Origin: Acidobacteriota bacterium
Lineage (GTDB): Bacteria; Acidobacteriota; Polarisedimenticolia; JAPUIV01
Assembly: GCA_027296665.1 (NCBI GenBank)
Contig: JAPUIV010000040.1
Span: 1-6,352, forward strand
Length of the DNA: 6,352 bases
Direction: 5' to 3'
Shown here: positions 1 to 5,922 of the stretch, piece by piece
Position numbering within the stretch: position 1 is the first letter of the stretch
How the letters are laid out: the number at the start of each line of letters is the position of its first letter
Program-made: the position numbers and the translations under genes
Notes under the pieces: model-generated
Told to the model about the DNA's origin: nothing
The model's database searches: none
What the model saw: the letters and a program-made list of their open reading frames with translations, nothing else

Positions 1-627
1 CCGATCGGCCTTGCCCAGGAGAGGCCCGAGAGCCGGATGGGGAATCCGTTCCCGACCAAGGAGAATCTGGTCAGACGATTGATGGACAACCGGCATGCCC
101 TGGGCCGGTACAAGTGGAAATCGACCACGGAAATCCTGAAAAGGGGGAAGACGATCTCCACACTGGTGGAAGAGGTGCAGCCCGCTGAAAATGAAACCTT
201 CGAAAGGACTATCCTGTCCGATTCTTCCGGAAAGATTGGCAAGAAGGAGGGGGAATACCTGGACGGCGTTATCCGGCTGGCGAGAACCTATCTTCTCCCC
301 TCCACCCTGGGGCTCAGGGGAACTCTGGCGGGAGGAGTCGCGACAGGGAGGGTGGACGAGGATGTCGGTGTCACCGGTCTTCATATCACCTCCTACAATC
401 AATCGGGAGATTCCGTTCTGTTCTGGATGGACGATTCGACGCGGCGGGCAAAAAGGATCGAGGTGACCAGCCGGCTCAAAAAGGATACCGTTTCGATATT
501 CGGGATATTCCGGACTCTCCCGGATGGCCCGGATATTCTGGCGAGCGCCACCGTGAAAACCGGCAAGAAGAAATGGGAAATCCGGATCCAAAATTTTGAT
601 ATTGTTCTCCTGGATGAGGATGAATGA
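1..627 (+). CDS. Secreted hypothetical protein, LolA/lipoprotein-sorting-like (5' end outside window)
   Basis: The reading frame is open from the first base, giving 208 residues and a stop at 625-627. An ATG at 37 exists, but AGGAGAGG lies 12 nt upstream of it, which is long, and the residues before it (PIGLAQE) look like the end of a signal peptide with cleavage after Ala5. I infer that the true start lies upstream of the window. The body resembles hypothetical secreted proteins, often annotated as outer membrane lipoprotein-sorting protein, that share a YxWKSxTE segment near the mature N-terminus (residues 37-44 here), a GDSVxxWxD strand followed by basic residues and an IEVTS strand (136-157), and an LPDGP turn (173-177). 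The pattern of short beta strands suggests a LolA-like half-barrel, but this is fold-level inference and the ligand is unknown. The last codons overlap the next start as ATGA, so the two genes are probably translationally coupled. Confidence 0.6.
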   Translation, partial: PIGLAQERPESRMGNPFPTKENLVRRLMDNRHALGRYKWKSTTEILKRGKTISTLVEEVQPAENETFERTILSDSSGKIGKKEGEYLDGVIRLARTYLLPSTLGLRGTLAGGVATGRVDEDVGVTGLHITSYNQSGDSVLFWMDDSTRRAKRIEVTSRLKKDTVSIFGIFRTLPDGPDILASATVKTGKKKWEIRIQNFDIVLLDEDE

Positions 628-1127
628 AATCGAAAACTGAAATGGAAAAGGACGTGCGCCAAACCCTGGATCGGGCCGGGATTCCCTATGAGGTTCTGCC
701 GTGCGATCCCGATTTTGCCGACACGGCCGCATTCTGTGAACGCTACGGCGTCCCTCGAGAGAATTCCGGGAACACCATTCTCGTGGCGACGAAGAAGGAA
801 CCGAAAAGATTCGCCTTGTGCGTCGTCCTGGCTTCCACTCGCCTGGATGTCAACCACGCGGTCCGCGGCCTGATGGAGGGACTCAAGGTTTCCTTCGCAT
901 CCGCCGAGGATACCGGGAGGATCACGGGGATGGACCTCGGCGGGGTCACTCCTTTTAACCTTCCGGATGATCTGCCGGTGTTCGTCGATCAAGAGGTGAT
1001 GCGGGCCGATTACATCGTTCTCGGCGGCGGCGGCCGGAGTTCCAAGATCAAGATTTCTCCCGAGATCTTTCGATCGATTCCGAACATTAAGATTGTTCCC
1101 GGCCTTTCTTTAAAAAATTCAGGGTGA
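624..1127 (+). CDS. YbaK/EbsC-family protein (aminoacyl-tRNA deacylase-like)
   Basis: This 167-residue protein covers one complete YbaK/prolyl-tRNA-editing domain. Family members hydrolyse mischarged aminoacyl-tRNA in trans (for example Cys-tRNAPro by YbaK) in the cytoplasm. Recognisable elements in order are an N-terminal helix and strand (LDRAGIPYEVLPCDPD), the strand GNTILVAT at 49-56, an LDVNHAV segment at 74-80, TGMDLGGVTPFNLP at 101-114, LPVFVD at 117-122 and the glycine-rich LGGGGRSSKIKIS at 133-145. The lysine normally found in the KTL motif (catalytic in YbaK) is replaced by Asn50 in GNTI, so editing activity cannot be assumed. The start ATG overlaps the upstream stop, with GAGGA a few bases before it. 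The M20 peptidase gene follows after 36 bp in the same direction. Family assignment is firm; substrate and activity are not. Confidence 0.85.
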   Translation: MKSKTEMEKDVRQTLDRAGIPYEVLPCDPDFADTAAFCERYGVPRENSGNTILVATKKEPKRFALCVVLASTRLDVNHAVRGLMEGLKVSFASAEDTGRITGMDLGGVTPFNLPDDLPVFVDQEVMRADYIVLGGGGRSSKIKISPEIFRSIPNIKIVPGLSLKNSG

Positions 1128-1153
1128 CCACCCGTGTTGCACGGATGGTTCGT

Positions 1154-1158
1154 GGAGG
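1154..1158 (+). promoter_or_regulatory. Shine-Dalgarno site of the M20 peptidase
   Basis: GGAGG lies 5 nt before the ATG at 1164. It decides the start in favour of this ATG over the in-frame GTG at 1134, which has no comparable site. The ATG start also places the signal peptide correctly at the N-terminus. Confidence 0.75.
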
Positions 1159-1163
1159 TTGAG

Positions 1164-2756
1164 ATGTCCGTAAATGGTTTCCGCAGCCGGCCAGTTGTCT
1201 TCCTCCTCCTGGTTCTGGCCGCCGGGATCTGTACTCCCTGCCTGGCGGCGGATCCTGGAGCGGAAGCAGTGCGGTCGGCGGTGGAAAAATACATCGACCG
1301 CCGGGGCCGTGGAATCTTGCTGGAATTGGTCGATCTGGTACAGATCCCCAACCTTGCCTCCGATGCGGAAAATATCAGGCGGAACGCCGGCCTTCTCGAG
1401 ATACTGCTCCACAAGCGGGGGATCGCCACCCGGCGTCTTGAAACGAATGGGTTTCCTCCGGTGATCTTTGGCGAGCTCAAGGCGCCCGGGGCTACCCGAA
1501 CCCTGATCATGTACGCCCATTATGACGGACAGCCTGTCGATCCGGCGCGATGGAGAAGCGGCCCCTGGGAGGCGGAAGTGAGAGATCCTGCCCTCGGGCT
1601 CAAGGGGAAAAGAATTCAATGGATGATGCCTGGGACTCCCTTCAACGGCGAATGGCGGCTGTACGGACGTTCATCAAGTGACGACAAGGCTCCGATCGTC
1701 GCCTTTCTCAACGCCATCGATGCCTTGCAAGCCGCCTCGATTCCGAGATCGGTAAATCTGAAATTCTTTCTCGAGGGCGAAGAAGAAGTAGGTTCCCCGC
1801 ATCTTGCCGATACCTTGAAACGGTTTGCCCATATCCTGGATGCAGACCTTTGGGTCGTGTGTGACGGCCCGATTCATCAAAGCCGGCGAATGCAACTCTT
1901 CTTCGGTGCCCGCGGGATCATCGACCTCGAGATGACCTTTTACGGCTCCACGCGGCCGTTGCATTCGGGTCATTACGGCAACTGGGCGCCCAATCCGATA
2001 GCGATGATGGTTTCGCTGGTGAGCGGGATGCGGGGTCCTGACGGCGATATCCTCATTCCAGGATTCTCGGACCAGGTTCGGGAACTGACCGGCAGGGAGC
2101 GCCTGGCCCTGGAGAAGATTCCCGATTTTCGCGAGACCCTCATGAAGGATCTCGGTCTGGCCTGGACGGAGGGCGGAGGAGAGCCGCTGGAGCAGCTCCT
2201 GATGCGTCCGGCGATGAATCTTCGCGGCACCATGGCGGGCGGAGTGGAAGAGATGGCCAGGAACGCCATACCGGCCGAGGCCCGCGTTTCGATCGATTTC
2301 CGCCTGGTACCGGACCAGACCCCCGAATTCGTTCGAGCCCGGGTGGAGGAGTATTTCCGGGCCCATTCATTTCACATCGTGTTCGAGCCCCCGAATCAAA
2401 AGACTCGCAGCCTCCATCCAAGGATCGTGAAACTTCAATGGGGCCATGGATACCCCCCCTCCCGCGCGTCGATGGACCTGCCCGTATCCCGCCGCCTGGT
2501 CCGGATACTGGAGGAGCAAACGGGCGGACCGGTCATCCAGCTCCCGACCCTGGGCGGCAGCGGCCCCACCTACCTCTTCTCCGAGATTTTGGATACTCCC
2601 GCCATAGGGATTCCGATCGTCAACCACGACAACAACCAGCATGCTGCGGATGAGAACCTCCGTTTGCAGAATCTCTGGGACGGGATCGAGATCTACGCTT
2701 CCCTTCTGGCCCGGCTGGGCGAGGGGTGGGATCAAACCGAGGAGGGAGAACCCTGA
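1164..2756 (+). CDS. Secreted M20-family metallopeptidase (dipeptidase-like)
   Basis: The 530-residue product is a two-zinc M20 hydrolase of the carnosinase/CNDP type, which cleaves dipeptides or related amide bonds. Residues 1-28 form a Sec signal peptide: a short basic start, the hydrophobic core VVFLLLVLAAGI, and a CLA site with cleavage before AD, so it probably acts in the periplasm. Predicted metal ligands, by motif, are His119 and Asp121 (MYAHYDGQP), Asp173 (SSSDDKAP), Glu208 with Glu207 as general base (LEGEEEVGS), Asp234 (VVCDGP) and His493 (DNNQHAADE). His267 in LHSGHYGNW matches the dimerisation-domain histidine that reaches the active site in this family. All key residues are present and the length is normal for a secreted member. 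It lies 36 bp after the YbaK-like gene, and its stop overlaps the probable start of the next gene, so it is likely co-transcribed. The substrate cannot be read from sequence. Confidence 0.92.
   Translation: MSVNGFRSRPVVFLLLVLAAGICTPCLAADPGAEAVRSAVEKYIDRRGRGILLELVDLVQIPNLASDAENIRRNAGLLEILLHKRGIATRRLETNGFPPVIFGELKAPGATRTLIMYAHYDGQPVDPARWRSGPWEAEVRDPALGLKGKRIQWMMPGTPFNGEWRLYGRSSSDDKAPIVAFLNAIDALQAASIPRSVNLKFFLEGEEEVGSPHLADTLKRFAHILDADLWVVCDGPIHQSRRMQLFFGARGIIDLEMTFYGSTRPLHSGHYGNWAPNPIAMMVSLVSGMRGPDGDILIPGFSDQVRELTGRERLALEKIPDFRETLMKDLGLAWTEGGGEPLEQLLMRPAMNLRGTMAGGVEEMARNAIPAEARVSIDFRLVPDQTPEFVRARVEEYFRAHSFHIVFEPPNQKTRSLHPRIVKLQWGHGYPPSRASMDLPVSRRLVRILEEQTGGPVIQLPTLGGSGPTYLFSEILDTPAIGIPIVNHDNNQHAADENLRLQNLWDGIEIYASLLARLGEGWDQTEEGEP
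2740..2746 (+). promoter_or_regulatory. Strong Shine-Dalgarno site for the DUF3524 glycosyltransferase
   Basis: AGGAGGG is a full match to the anti-Shine-Dalgarno core, and its AGGAGG core ends 7 nt before the CTG at 2753. It lies downstream of the in-frame GTG at 2726, so it cannot serve that codon. It is the main reason for preferring the CTG start. Confidence 0.65.
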
Positions 2757-3880
2757 CCGGAGAACGGTCGCGGTATCGATTCGCCTTCCTGGAACCGTTC
2801 TATGGCGGATCGCACCGGGCCTTCGCCGACGGCTGGACCTCTCGTTCACGCCACCGGATCGACCTGTTCACCATGCCGGCGAGATTCTGGAAATGGCGGA
2901 TGCGGGGCGCCGCCCTTCATTTCGCCAGGAGGATTCCGGAGCCTTCCCGGTACGATGGAATCATCACAACCGATCTCATGAGCCTGTCCGATCTCCGGGC
3001 GCTCTGGGGCTCCGCGACTCCTCCGGCCCTGGTCTATTTCCACGAAAACCAGCTCTCCTACCCCTTGCCGCCGGGGGAGACCATCGATTATCAGTTTGCC
3101 TTCACCGATATCACCACCGGTCTGGCCGCGAAAAGAATCCTGTTCAATTCCCGCGCGCACAACGATTCGTTTTTTCGCGAACTGGAACGATTTCTGAAGA
3201 TTTTCCCGGATTATCGGCCTACCTGGGTGGTGAAGACGATGCGCGAGCGGACCGATGTGATCTACCCGGGATGCGACTTTCCCGGAGAAGCTCCCACCCT
3301 GGCCGCGCCGGACCGGTCGATCCCGCCTCTGATCATCTGGAACCACCGCTGGGAATTCGACAAACAGCCGGCACTATTCTTCCGCGCCCTCGAGACGGTC
3401 CTGGGCCGGGGACGGGATTTTCGCCTGGCCCTGCTCGGCGAAAACTTTCAGTTCGTTCCCCAGGAATTCCTGGCCGCGCGGGATCGATTCGGGGACCGGA
3501 TTGTCCATTACGGGTACGTGAAGGAACGGAACGATTACCTCGATTGGCTGCGGCGGGGAAGCATCGTGATCAGCACCGCCCTGCAGGAGAATTTCGGCAT
3601 CTCCGTGGTCGAGGCGATCCGTCATGGATCCGTTCCGTTGCTTCCCGGCCGTCTTTCCTATCCCGAGCTCCTGGAGGAAAGGTTCCATTCCGTCTGTCTG
3701 TACCGCGATCCGGCGGAATTGGCGGAGAAGCTGAATGAATTCCTGATCTCTCCCGAGAAGCTGGAGGTCCATCGAAACGCTCTTTCCTCCTCCATGGGGA
3801 AGTTCTCGTGGGACCGCCTGATTGACGCCTGGGACCGGGAGCTGGACGGCCTCGTTGACTCCCGTTCCTTTCTGGTATAA
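2753..3880 (+). CDS. DUF3524 glycosyltransferase, tRNA-queuosine mannosyltransferase (GTDC1/QTMAN) homologue
   Basis: The 375-residue protein (counted from CTG) is a two-domain GT-B glycosyltransferase. The N-terminal half is DUF3524: LEPFYGGSHRAFADGW at 13-28, then FTMPARFWKWRMRGAALHFA, then YFHENQLSYP at 95-104. The C-terminal half is a GT4-like donor domain with IIWNHRWEFDKQP at 194-206, the LALLGENF strand, and the EX7E motif E279-E287 in QENFGISVVEA. This architecture is that of vertebrate GTDC1, identified as the enzyme that mannosylates queuosine-34 of tRNA-Asp; acting on bacterial tRNA is inference. No signal peptide is present, so it is cytoplasmic. A GTG at 2726 could give nine more residues and a 31-bp overlap, but has a poor ribosome site. 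The CTG has AGGAGG 7 nt upstream and overlaps the peptidase stop as CTGA. The TAA stop lies within the -10 box of the next gene. Family firm, start moderately sure. Confidence 0.85.
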   Translation: MTGERSRYRFAFLEPFYGGSHRAFADGWTSRSRHRIDLFTMPARFWKWRMRGAALHFARRIPEPSRYDGIITTDLMSLSDLRALWGSATPPALVYFHENQLSYPLPPGETIDYQFAFTDITTGLAAKRILFNSRAHNDSFFRELERFLKIFPDYRPTWVVKTMRERTDVIYPGCDFPGEAPTLAAPDRSIPPLIIWNHRWEFDKQPALFFRALETVLGRGRDFRLALLGENFQFVPQEFLAARDRFGDRIVHYGYVKERNDYLDWLRRGSIVISTALQENFGISVVEAIRHGSVPLLPGRLSYPELLEERFHSVCLYRDPAELAEKLNEFLISPEKLEVHRNALSSSMGKFSWDRLIDAWDRELDGLVDSRSFLV

Positions 3881-3881
3881 T
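3855..3881 (+). promoter_or_regulatory. Sigma-70-type promoter of the outer-membrane barrel gene
   Basis: TTGACT (3855-3860) and TATAAT (3876-3881) are separated by 15 bp, shorter than the usual 16-18. The -10 is preceded by TGG at 3873-3875, making an extended -10 that can compensate for a poor -35 spacing. The predicted start of transcription is near 3888, giving a leader of about 39 nt before the ATG at 3927. The promoter overlaps the last codons and stop of the upstream glycosyltransferase gene. Confidence 0.65.
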
Positions 3882-3917
3882 CCGTTGTTCGTCTGGCGAA
3901 AATTTCCCCCCCGCCAC

Positions 3918-3923
3918 GGAGGA
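3918..3923 (+). promoter_or_regulatory. Shine-Dalgarno site of the outer-membrane barrel gene
   Basis: GGAGGA is followed by ATG at 3927. It selects this start over the in-frame upstream ATG at 3822, which lies inside the glycosyltransferase gene and upstream of the predicted promoter. Starting at 3927 also puts a signal peptide at the N-terminus. Confidence 0.75.
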
Positions 3924-3926
3924 CCG

Positions 3927-4463
3927 ATGAAGAATCTGCTTCGAACCCTGACTCTGGTGTTTTGGCTGGTTTCACCCATGGCGTACGCGGGCGTGTTCAT
4001 TGGCGGCAGTGTCGGCCAGACCAATCTGGAGGAAACCGACCTGGGAATAGGGTTCGATGCCGACGATATCGGGTTCAAACTGTTCGGGGGGAAGCGGATC
4101 CTGAAGTTCTTCGCCCTCGAGGGGGGATACATCGATTTCGGCGAACCCGATGACGTCCTTTTCACCAACGCGCTGGAGGTGGAGCTGTTCGGATTCGACA
4201 TCTTTGCTGTGGGCACCATTCCGCTCGGCACCAGCTGGGAGCTGTTCGGAAAGTTAGGATTCATCTACTGGGAAGAGGACAAGACCCTGACCACCGGGCC
4301 GGTCGTGACATCGGATTCCGATGGCTTCGATGCCGCCTTCGGGATCGGATTGGCTTACAAGGTGAACGAACATCTTCTGGTCCGCGGCGAATATGAAGTT
4401 TTTGATATCGATGGCAAAGACGATGTGACCTTCACTTCGGTCGGCATCGAATTCAGGTTCTAG
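3927..4463 (+). CDS. Outer-membrane beta-barrel protein (OmpA-like 8-strand type)
   Basis: The precursor has 178 residues. Residues 1-21 are a signal peptide (Lys2, hydrophobic core, cleavage after the final Ala of AYA), leaving about 157 residues, the size of a bare eight-stranded barrel with no periplasmic OmpA domain. Alternating hydrophobic and polar residues mark the strands, for example GVFIGGSVGQTN, FALEGGYIDFG, ELFGKLGFIYWEE, AAFGIGLAYKV and LLVRGEYEVFDID. The chain ends in VGIEFRF with a C-terminal phenylalanine, the usual recognition signal for outer-membrane insertion. The protein is rich in Asp and Glu, mostly at predicted loops. It has its own promoter overlapping the upstream gene and converges on the glycerate kinase gene 18 bp away. 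Its function is unknown; small barrels of this family serve in adhesion, membrane anchoring or stress resistance. Localisation is well supported, role is not. Confidence 0.85.
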   Translation: MKNLLRTLTLVFWLVSPMAYAGVFIGGSVGQTNLEETDLGIGFDADDIGFKLFGGKRILKFFALEGGYIDFGEPDDVLFTNALEVELFGFDIFAVGTIPLGTSWELFGKLGFIYWEEDKTLTTGPVVTSDSDGFDAAFGIGLAYKVNEHLLVRGEYEVFDIDGKDDVTFTSVGIEFRF

Positions 4464-4481
4464 GAAAGCACCTGCCCCGCC

Positions 4482-5783
4482 TCATGCGCCCCGGGGTTTC
4501 CCCGCCGGTTGTGTTTCCCCGGTGACCAGGATCGCGCGGAAATCATTCACATTGGTTCTGGTGGGGCCTGTGACGATCAGATCGTCCAGGGCTGCGAAAA
4601 ACTCGTACCCATCGTTGTTTTCCAGGCTCGCTCGGGGATCCAGCCCTATTTCCGCCGCGCGTGCCAAGGTGTCTGGCGTCATCAGGGCACCGGCGTTCTT
4701 CCCGCTGCCGTCGATCCCATCGGTGTCGCAGGCGATGGCATAAATTCCCGGATGGCCGTTCAGGGAGATGGCCAGGGCGAGAAGATACTCGGTGTTCGGG
4801 CCGCCCCTTCCATTCCCCCGTACGGTAACGGTGGTTTCCCCGCCCGACAGGATCACCACCGGGGTATCCCCGGAGGTGTCATTACGGGCCGCCCGGCGCG
4901 CGATGCCGGCGTGAGTCCGGGCCACCTCCCGGGACTCTCCTACGATGTCGTTGCCGAGGATCCGCGGTCGGATATCGCTCTGATTGGCTCGCGCAGCGGC
5001 AGCATCCAGGGCGGTCCGGCCGCTCGCCACGATAACGGTCCGGATCGGCCCGAGGCGGCGATCATCGCTCTTGGGTGTTTCCTCGCCCGATGTTCGCAGG
5101 TATTCATATGCCCGGAACGGTTCCGTCAGATCATACTTTTCGAGGACGCCGATCGCCTGGTCCAGTGTGGTCGGGTCGGCAACGGTCGGGCCCGATGCGA
5201 TCACCGCCGGGTCGTCCCCGGGGACATCGGAGATCAGGAGGTTCATCACGGCAGCGGGCGCGCAGGCAATGGCCAGCCGTCCACCCTTGATGGAGGAGAG
5301 GTGTTTGCGGACACAGTTGATCTCGGCGATCCCGGCGCCGGAGAGGATCAAAGCTTCGGAGACCTTCCGCTTGTCCTCCAGTTTCAATCCCGGTGGGGGA
5401 ACCGGGAGGAGGGCCGATCCCCCCCCGGAGAAGAGGCAGAGGGCGAGATCCCCGGACCGCAGTTCCCGGGCCATCTCCAGGATCCGGTTGGCGGCATTTT
5501 CCCCCGCCCGATCCGGGAACGGATGGCCGGCCTCGAGAACCTCGACCCATTTGCAGGGCAGCCGATGGCGGTATGGGGTGATGGCCAGACCGGAGAGGGC
5601 CCCCTCCCAGTGCTTCTCGACCACCCTGGCCATGGACGCCGCCGCCTTGCCGGCCCCGAATATCACCGTTCGTCCCGCCGGGTTCCGTCCGGGCAGGTGG
5701 GGAGGAAGGCATTTCGAGGGATTGGCCGATCCGACCGCGGCGTCGAAAAGATCCAGGAGAAAATCGACCTGCCGGCTCTTCAT
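4482..5783 (-). CDS. gckA: Glycerate 2-kinase, type II (DUF4147/MOFRL family)
   Basis: The 433-residue protein phosphorylates D-glycerate with ATP to 2-phosphoglycerate (EC 2.7.1.165), feeding glycerate from serine, glyoxylate or tartrate breakdown into lower glycolysis in the cytoplasm. The N-terminal DUF4147 domain shows FGAGKAAASM at 42-51 with the conserved Lys46, SGGGSALL at 119-126, NCVRKHLSSIKGGRLA at 156-171 and SDVPGDDPAVIASGPT at 185-200. The C-terminal MOFRL domain shows SGGETTVTVRGNGRGGPNTE at 313-332, DTDGIDG at 353-359 and TGPTRTNVND at 405-414. All family hallmarks are present and length is normal. The ATG is the first possible start, since an in-frame stop lies 12 codons upstream; its ribosome site (GGAACGGG) is weak. 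Gene neighbours do not indicate which pathway supplies glycerate. The PAS-domain gene is divergent, and a possible promoter lies around 5819-5845. The symbol ttuD is used for the same family. Confidence 0.93.
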   Translation of the reverse strand: MKSRQVDFLLDLFDAAVGSANPSKCLPPHLPGRNPAGRTVIFGAGKAAASMARVVEKHWEGALSGLAITPYRHRLPCKWVEVLEAGHPFPDRAGENAANRILEMARELRSGDLALCLFSGGGSALLPVPPPGLKLEDKRKVSEALILSGAGIAEINCVRKHLSSIKGGRLAIACAPAAVMNLLISDVPGDDPAVIASGPTVADPTTLDQAIGVLEKYDLTEPFRAYEYLRTSGEETPKSDDRRLGPIRTVIVASGRTALDAAAARANQSDIRPRILGNDIVGESREVARTHAGIARRAARNDTSGDTPVVILSGGETTVTVRGNGRGGPNTEYLLALAISLNGHPGIYAIACDTDGIDGSGKNAGALMTPDTLARAAEIGLDPRASLENNDGYEFFAALDDLIVTGPTRTNVNDFRAILVTGETQPAGKPRGA

Positions 5784-5818
5784 GCCCGTTCCAGACTGTT
5801 TCGAATCACCGGGTTCAT

Positions 5819-5845
5819 ATTATCCCCGGCCGGAATGGAAAACAA
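5819..5845 (-). promoter_or_regulatory. Possible promoter of the glycerate kinase gene
   Basis: Read on the minus strand, GATAAT (5824 to 5819) is a good -10 box, with one mismatch to TATAAT. TTGTTT (5845 to 5840) is a weak -35 at 15 bp. Transcription would start near 5812 and leave a leader of about 29 nt. One CCGGCCGG palindrome lies in the spacer. The -35 is poor, so the assignment is tentative. Confidence 0.35.
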
Positions 5846-5865
5846 TCGGCGGAAAAGCCGGCCGG
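5826..5865. repeat. Two CCGGCCGG palindromes, 32 bp apart
   Basis: Identical 8-bp palindromes lie at 5826-5833 and 5858-5865 in the only sizeable intergenic region of the window, between the divergent glycerate kinase and PAS genes. The 32-bp period is close to three helical turns, so both would face the same side of the helix, as paired operators do. They could equally pair into a stem, or be chance in GC-rich DNA, where runs of C and G are common. Confidence 0.4.
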
Positions 5866-5889
5866 TTTGGTGTTTCCCCCTGGTGGGTG

Positions 5890-5898
5890 TGATAAAAT
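5890..5898 (+). promoter_or_regulatory. Possible extended -10 element of the PAS-domain gene
   Basis: TGATAAAAT has the TGN extension followed by TAAAAT, one mismatch from the consensus -10. No convincing -35 is present at 16-18 bp; TTGGTG at 5867-5872 is 20 bp away. The predicted start near 5905 would give a leader of about 18 nt before the ATG at 5923. Confidence 0.35.
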
Positions 5899-5922
5899 GA
5901 ACGGCAGAAACAGGGCGGGAAA

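Noticed and set aside
1134..1163. GTG start adding ten residues to the M20 peptidase
   Set aside because: It would put ten residues including acidic ones ahead of the signal peptide and has no Shine-Dalgarno site, whereas the ATG at 1164 has GGAGG at good spacing.
2453..2459. C7 run in the M20 peptidase gene as a slippage site
   Set aside because: It encodes ordinary Pro codons in a non-catalytic stretch and is short. Such runs are expected in GC-rich coding DNA.
2641..3738. A 365-codon open frame on the + strand overlapping the DUF3524 gene
   Set aside because: The translation is Arg/Pro/Gly-rich without a domain, and the other frame encodes a clear two-domain glycosyltransferase over the same bases.
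3822..3926. Upstream ATG extending the outer-membrane barrel gene by 35 codons
   Set aside because: It lies inside the glycosyltransferase gene and before the predicted promoter, and would bury the signal peptide internally.
4492..4504. CGGGG-TTT-CCCCG hairpin near the gene junction as a terminator
   Set aside because: The stem is only 5 bp, lies within the glycerate kinase coding region, and has no T run after it on either strand.
5780..5818. Twelve-codon open frame on the minus strand overlapping the glycerate kinase start as ATGA
   Set aside because: Its ATG lies directly next to the putative -10 box and upstream of the expected transcription start. It might matter if a promoter further upstream is used, but nothing shows that.
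4509..5900. A 463-codon open frame on the + strand covering almost the whole glycerate kinase gene
   Set aside because: It is antisense to a gene with every family motif intact. Its translation is low-complexity (rich in Gly, Arg, Asp and Pro) with no recognisable domain, as expected from a GC-rich shadow frame.
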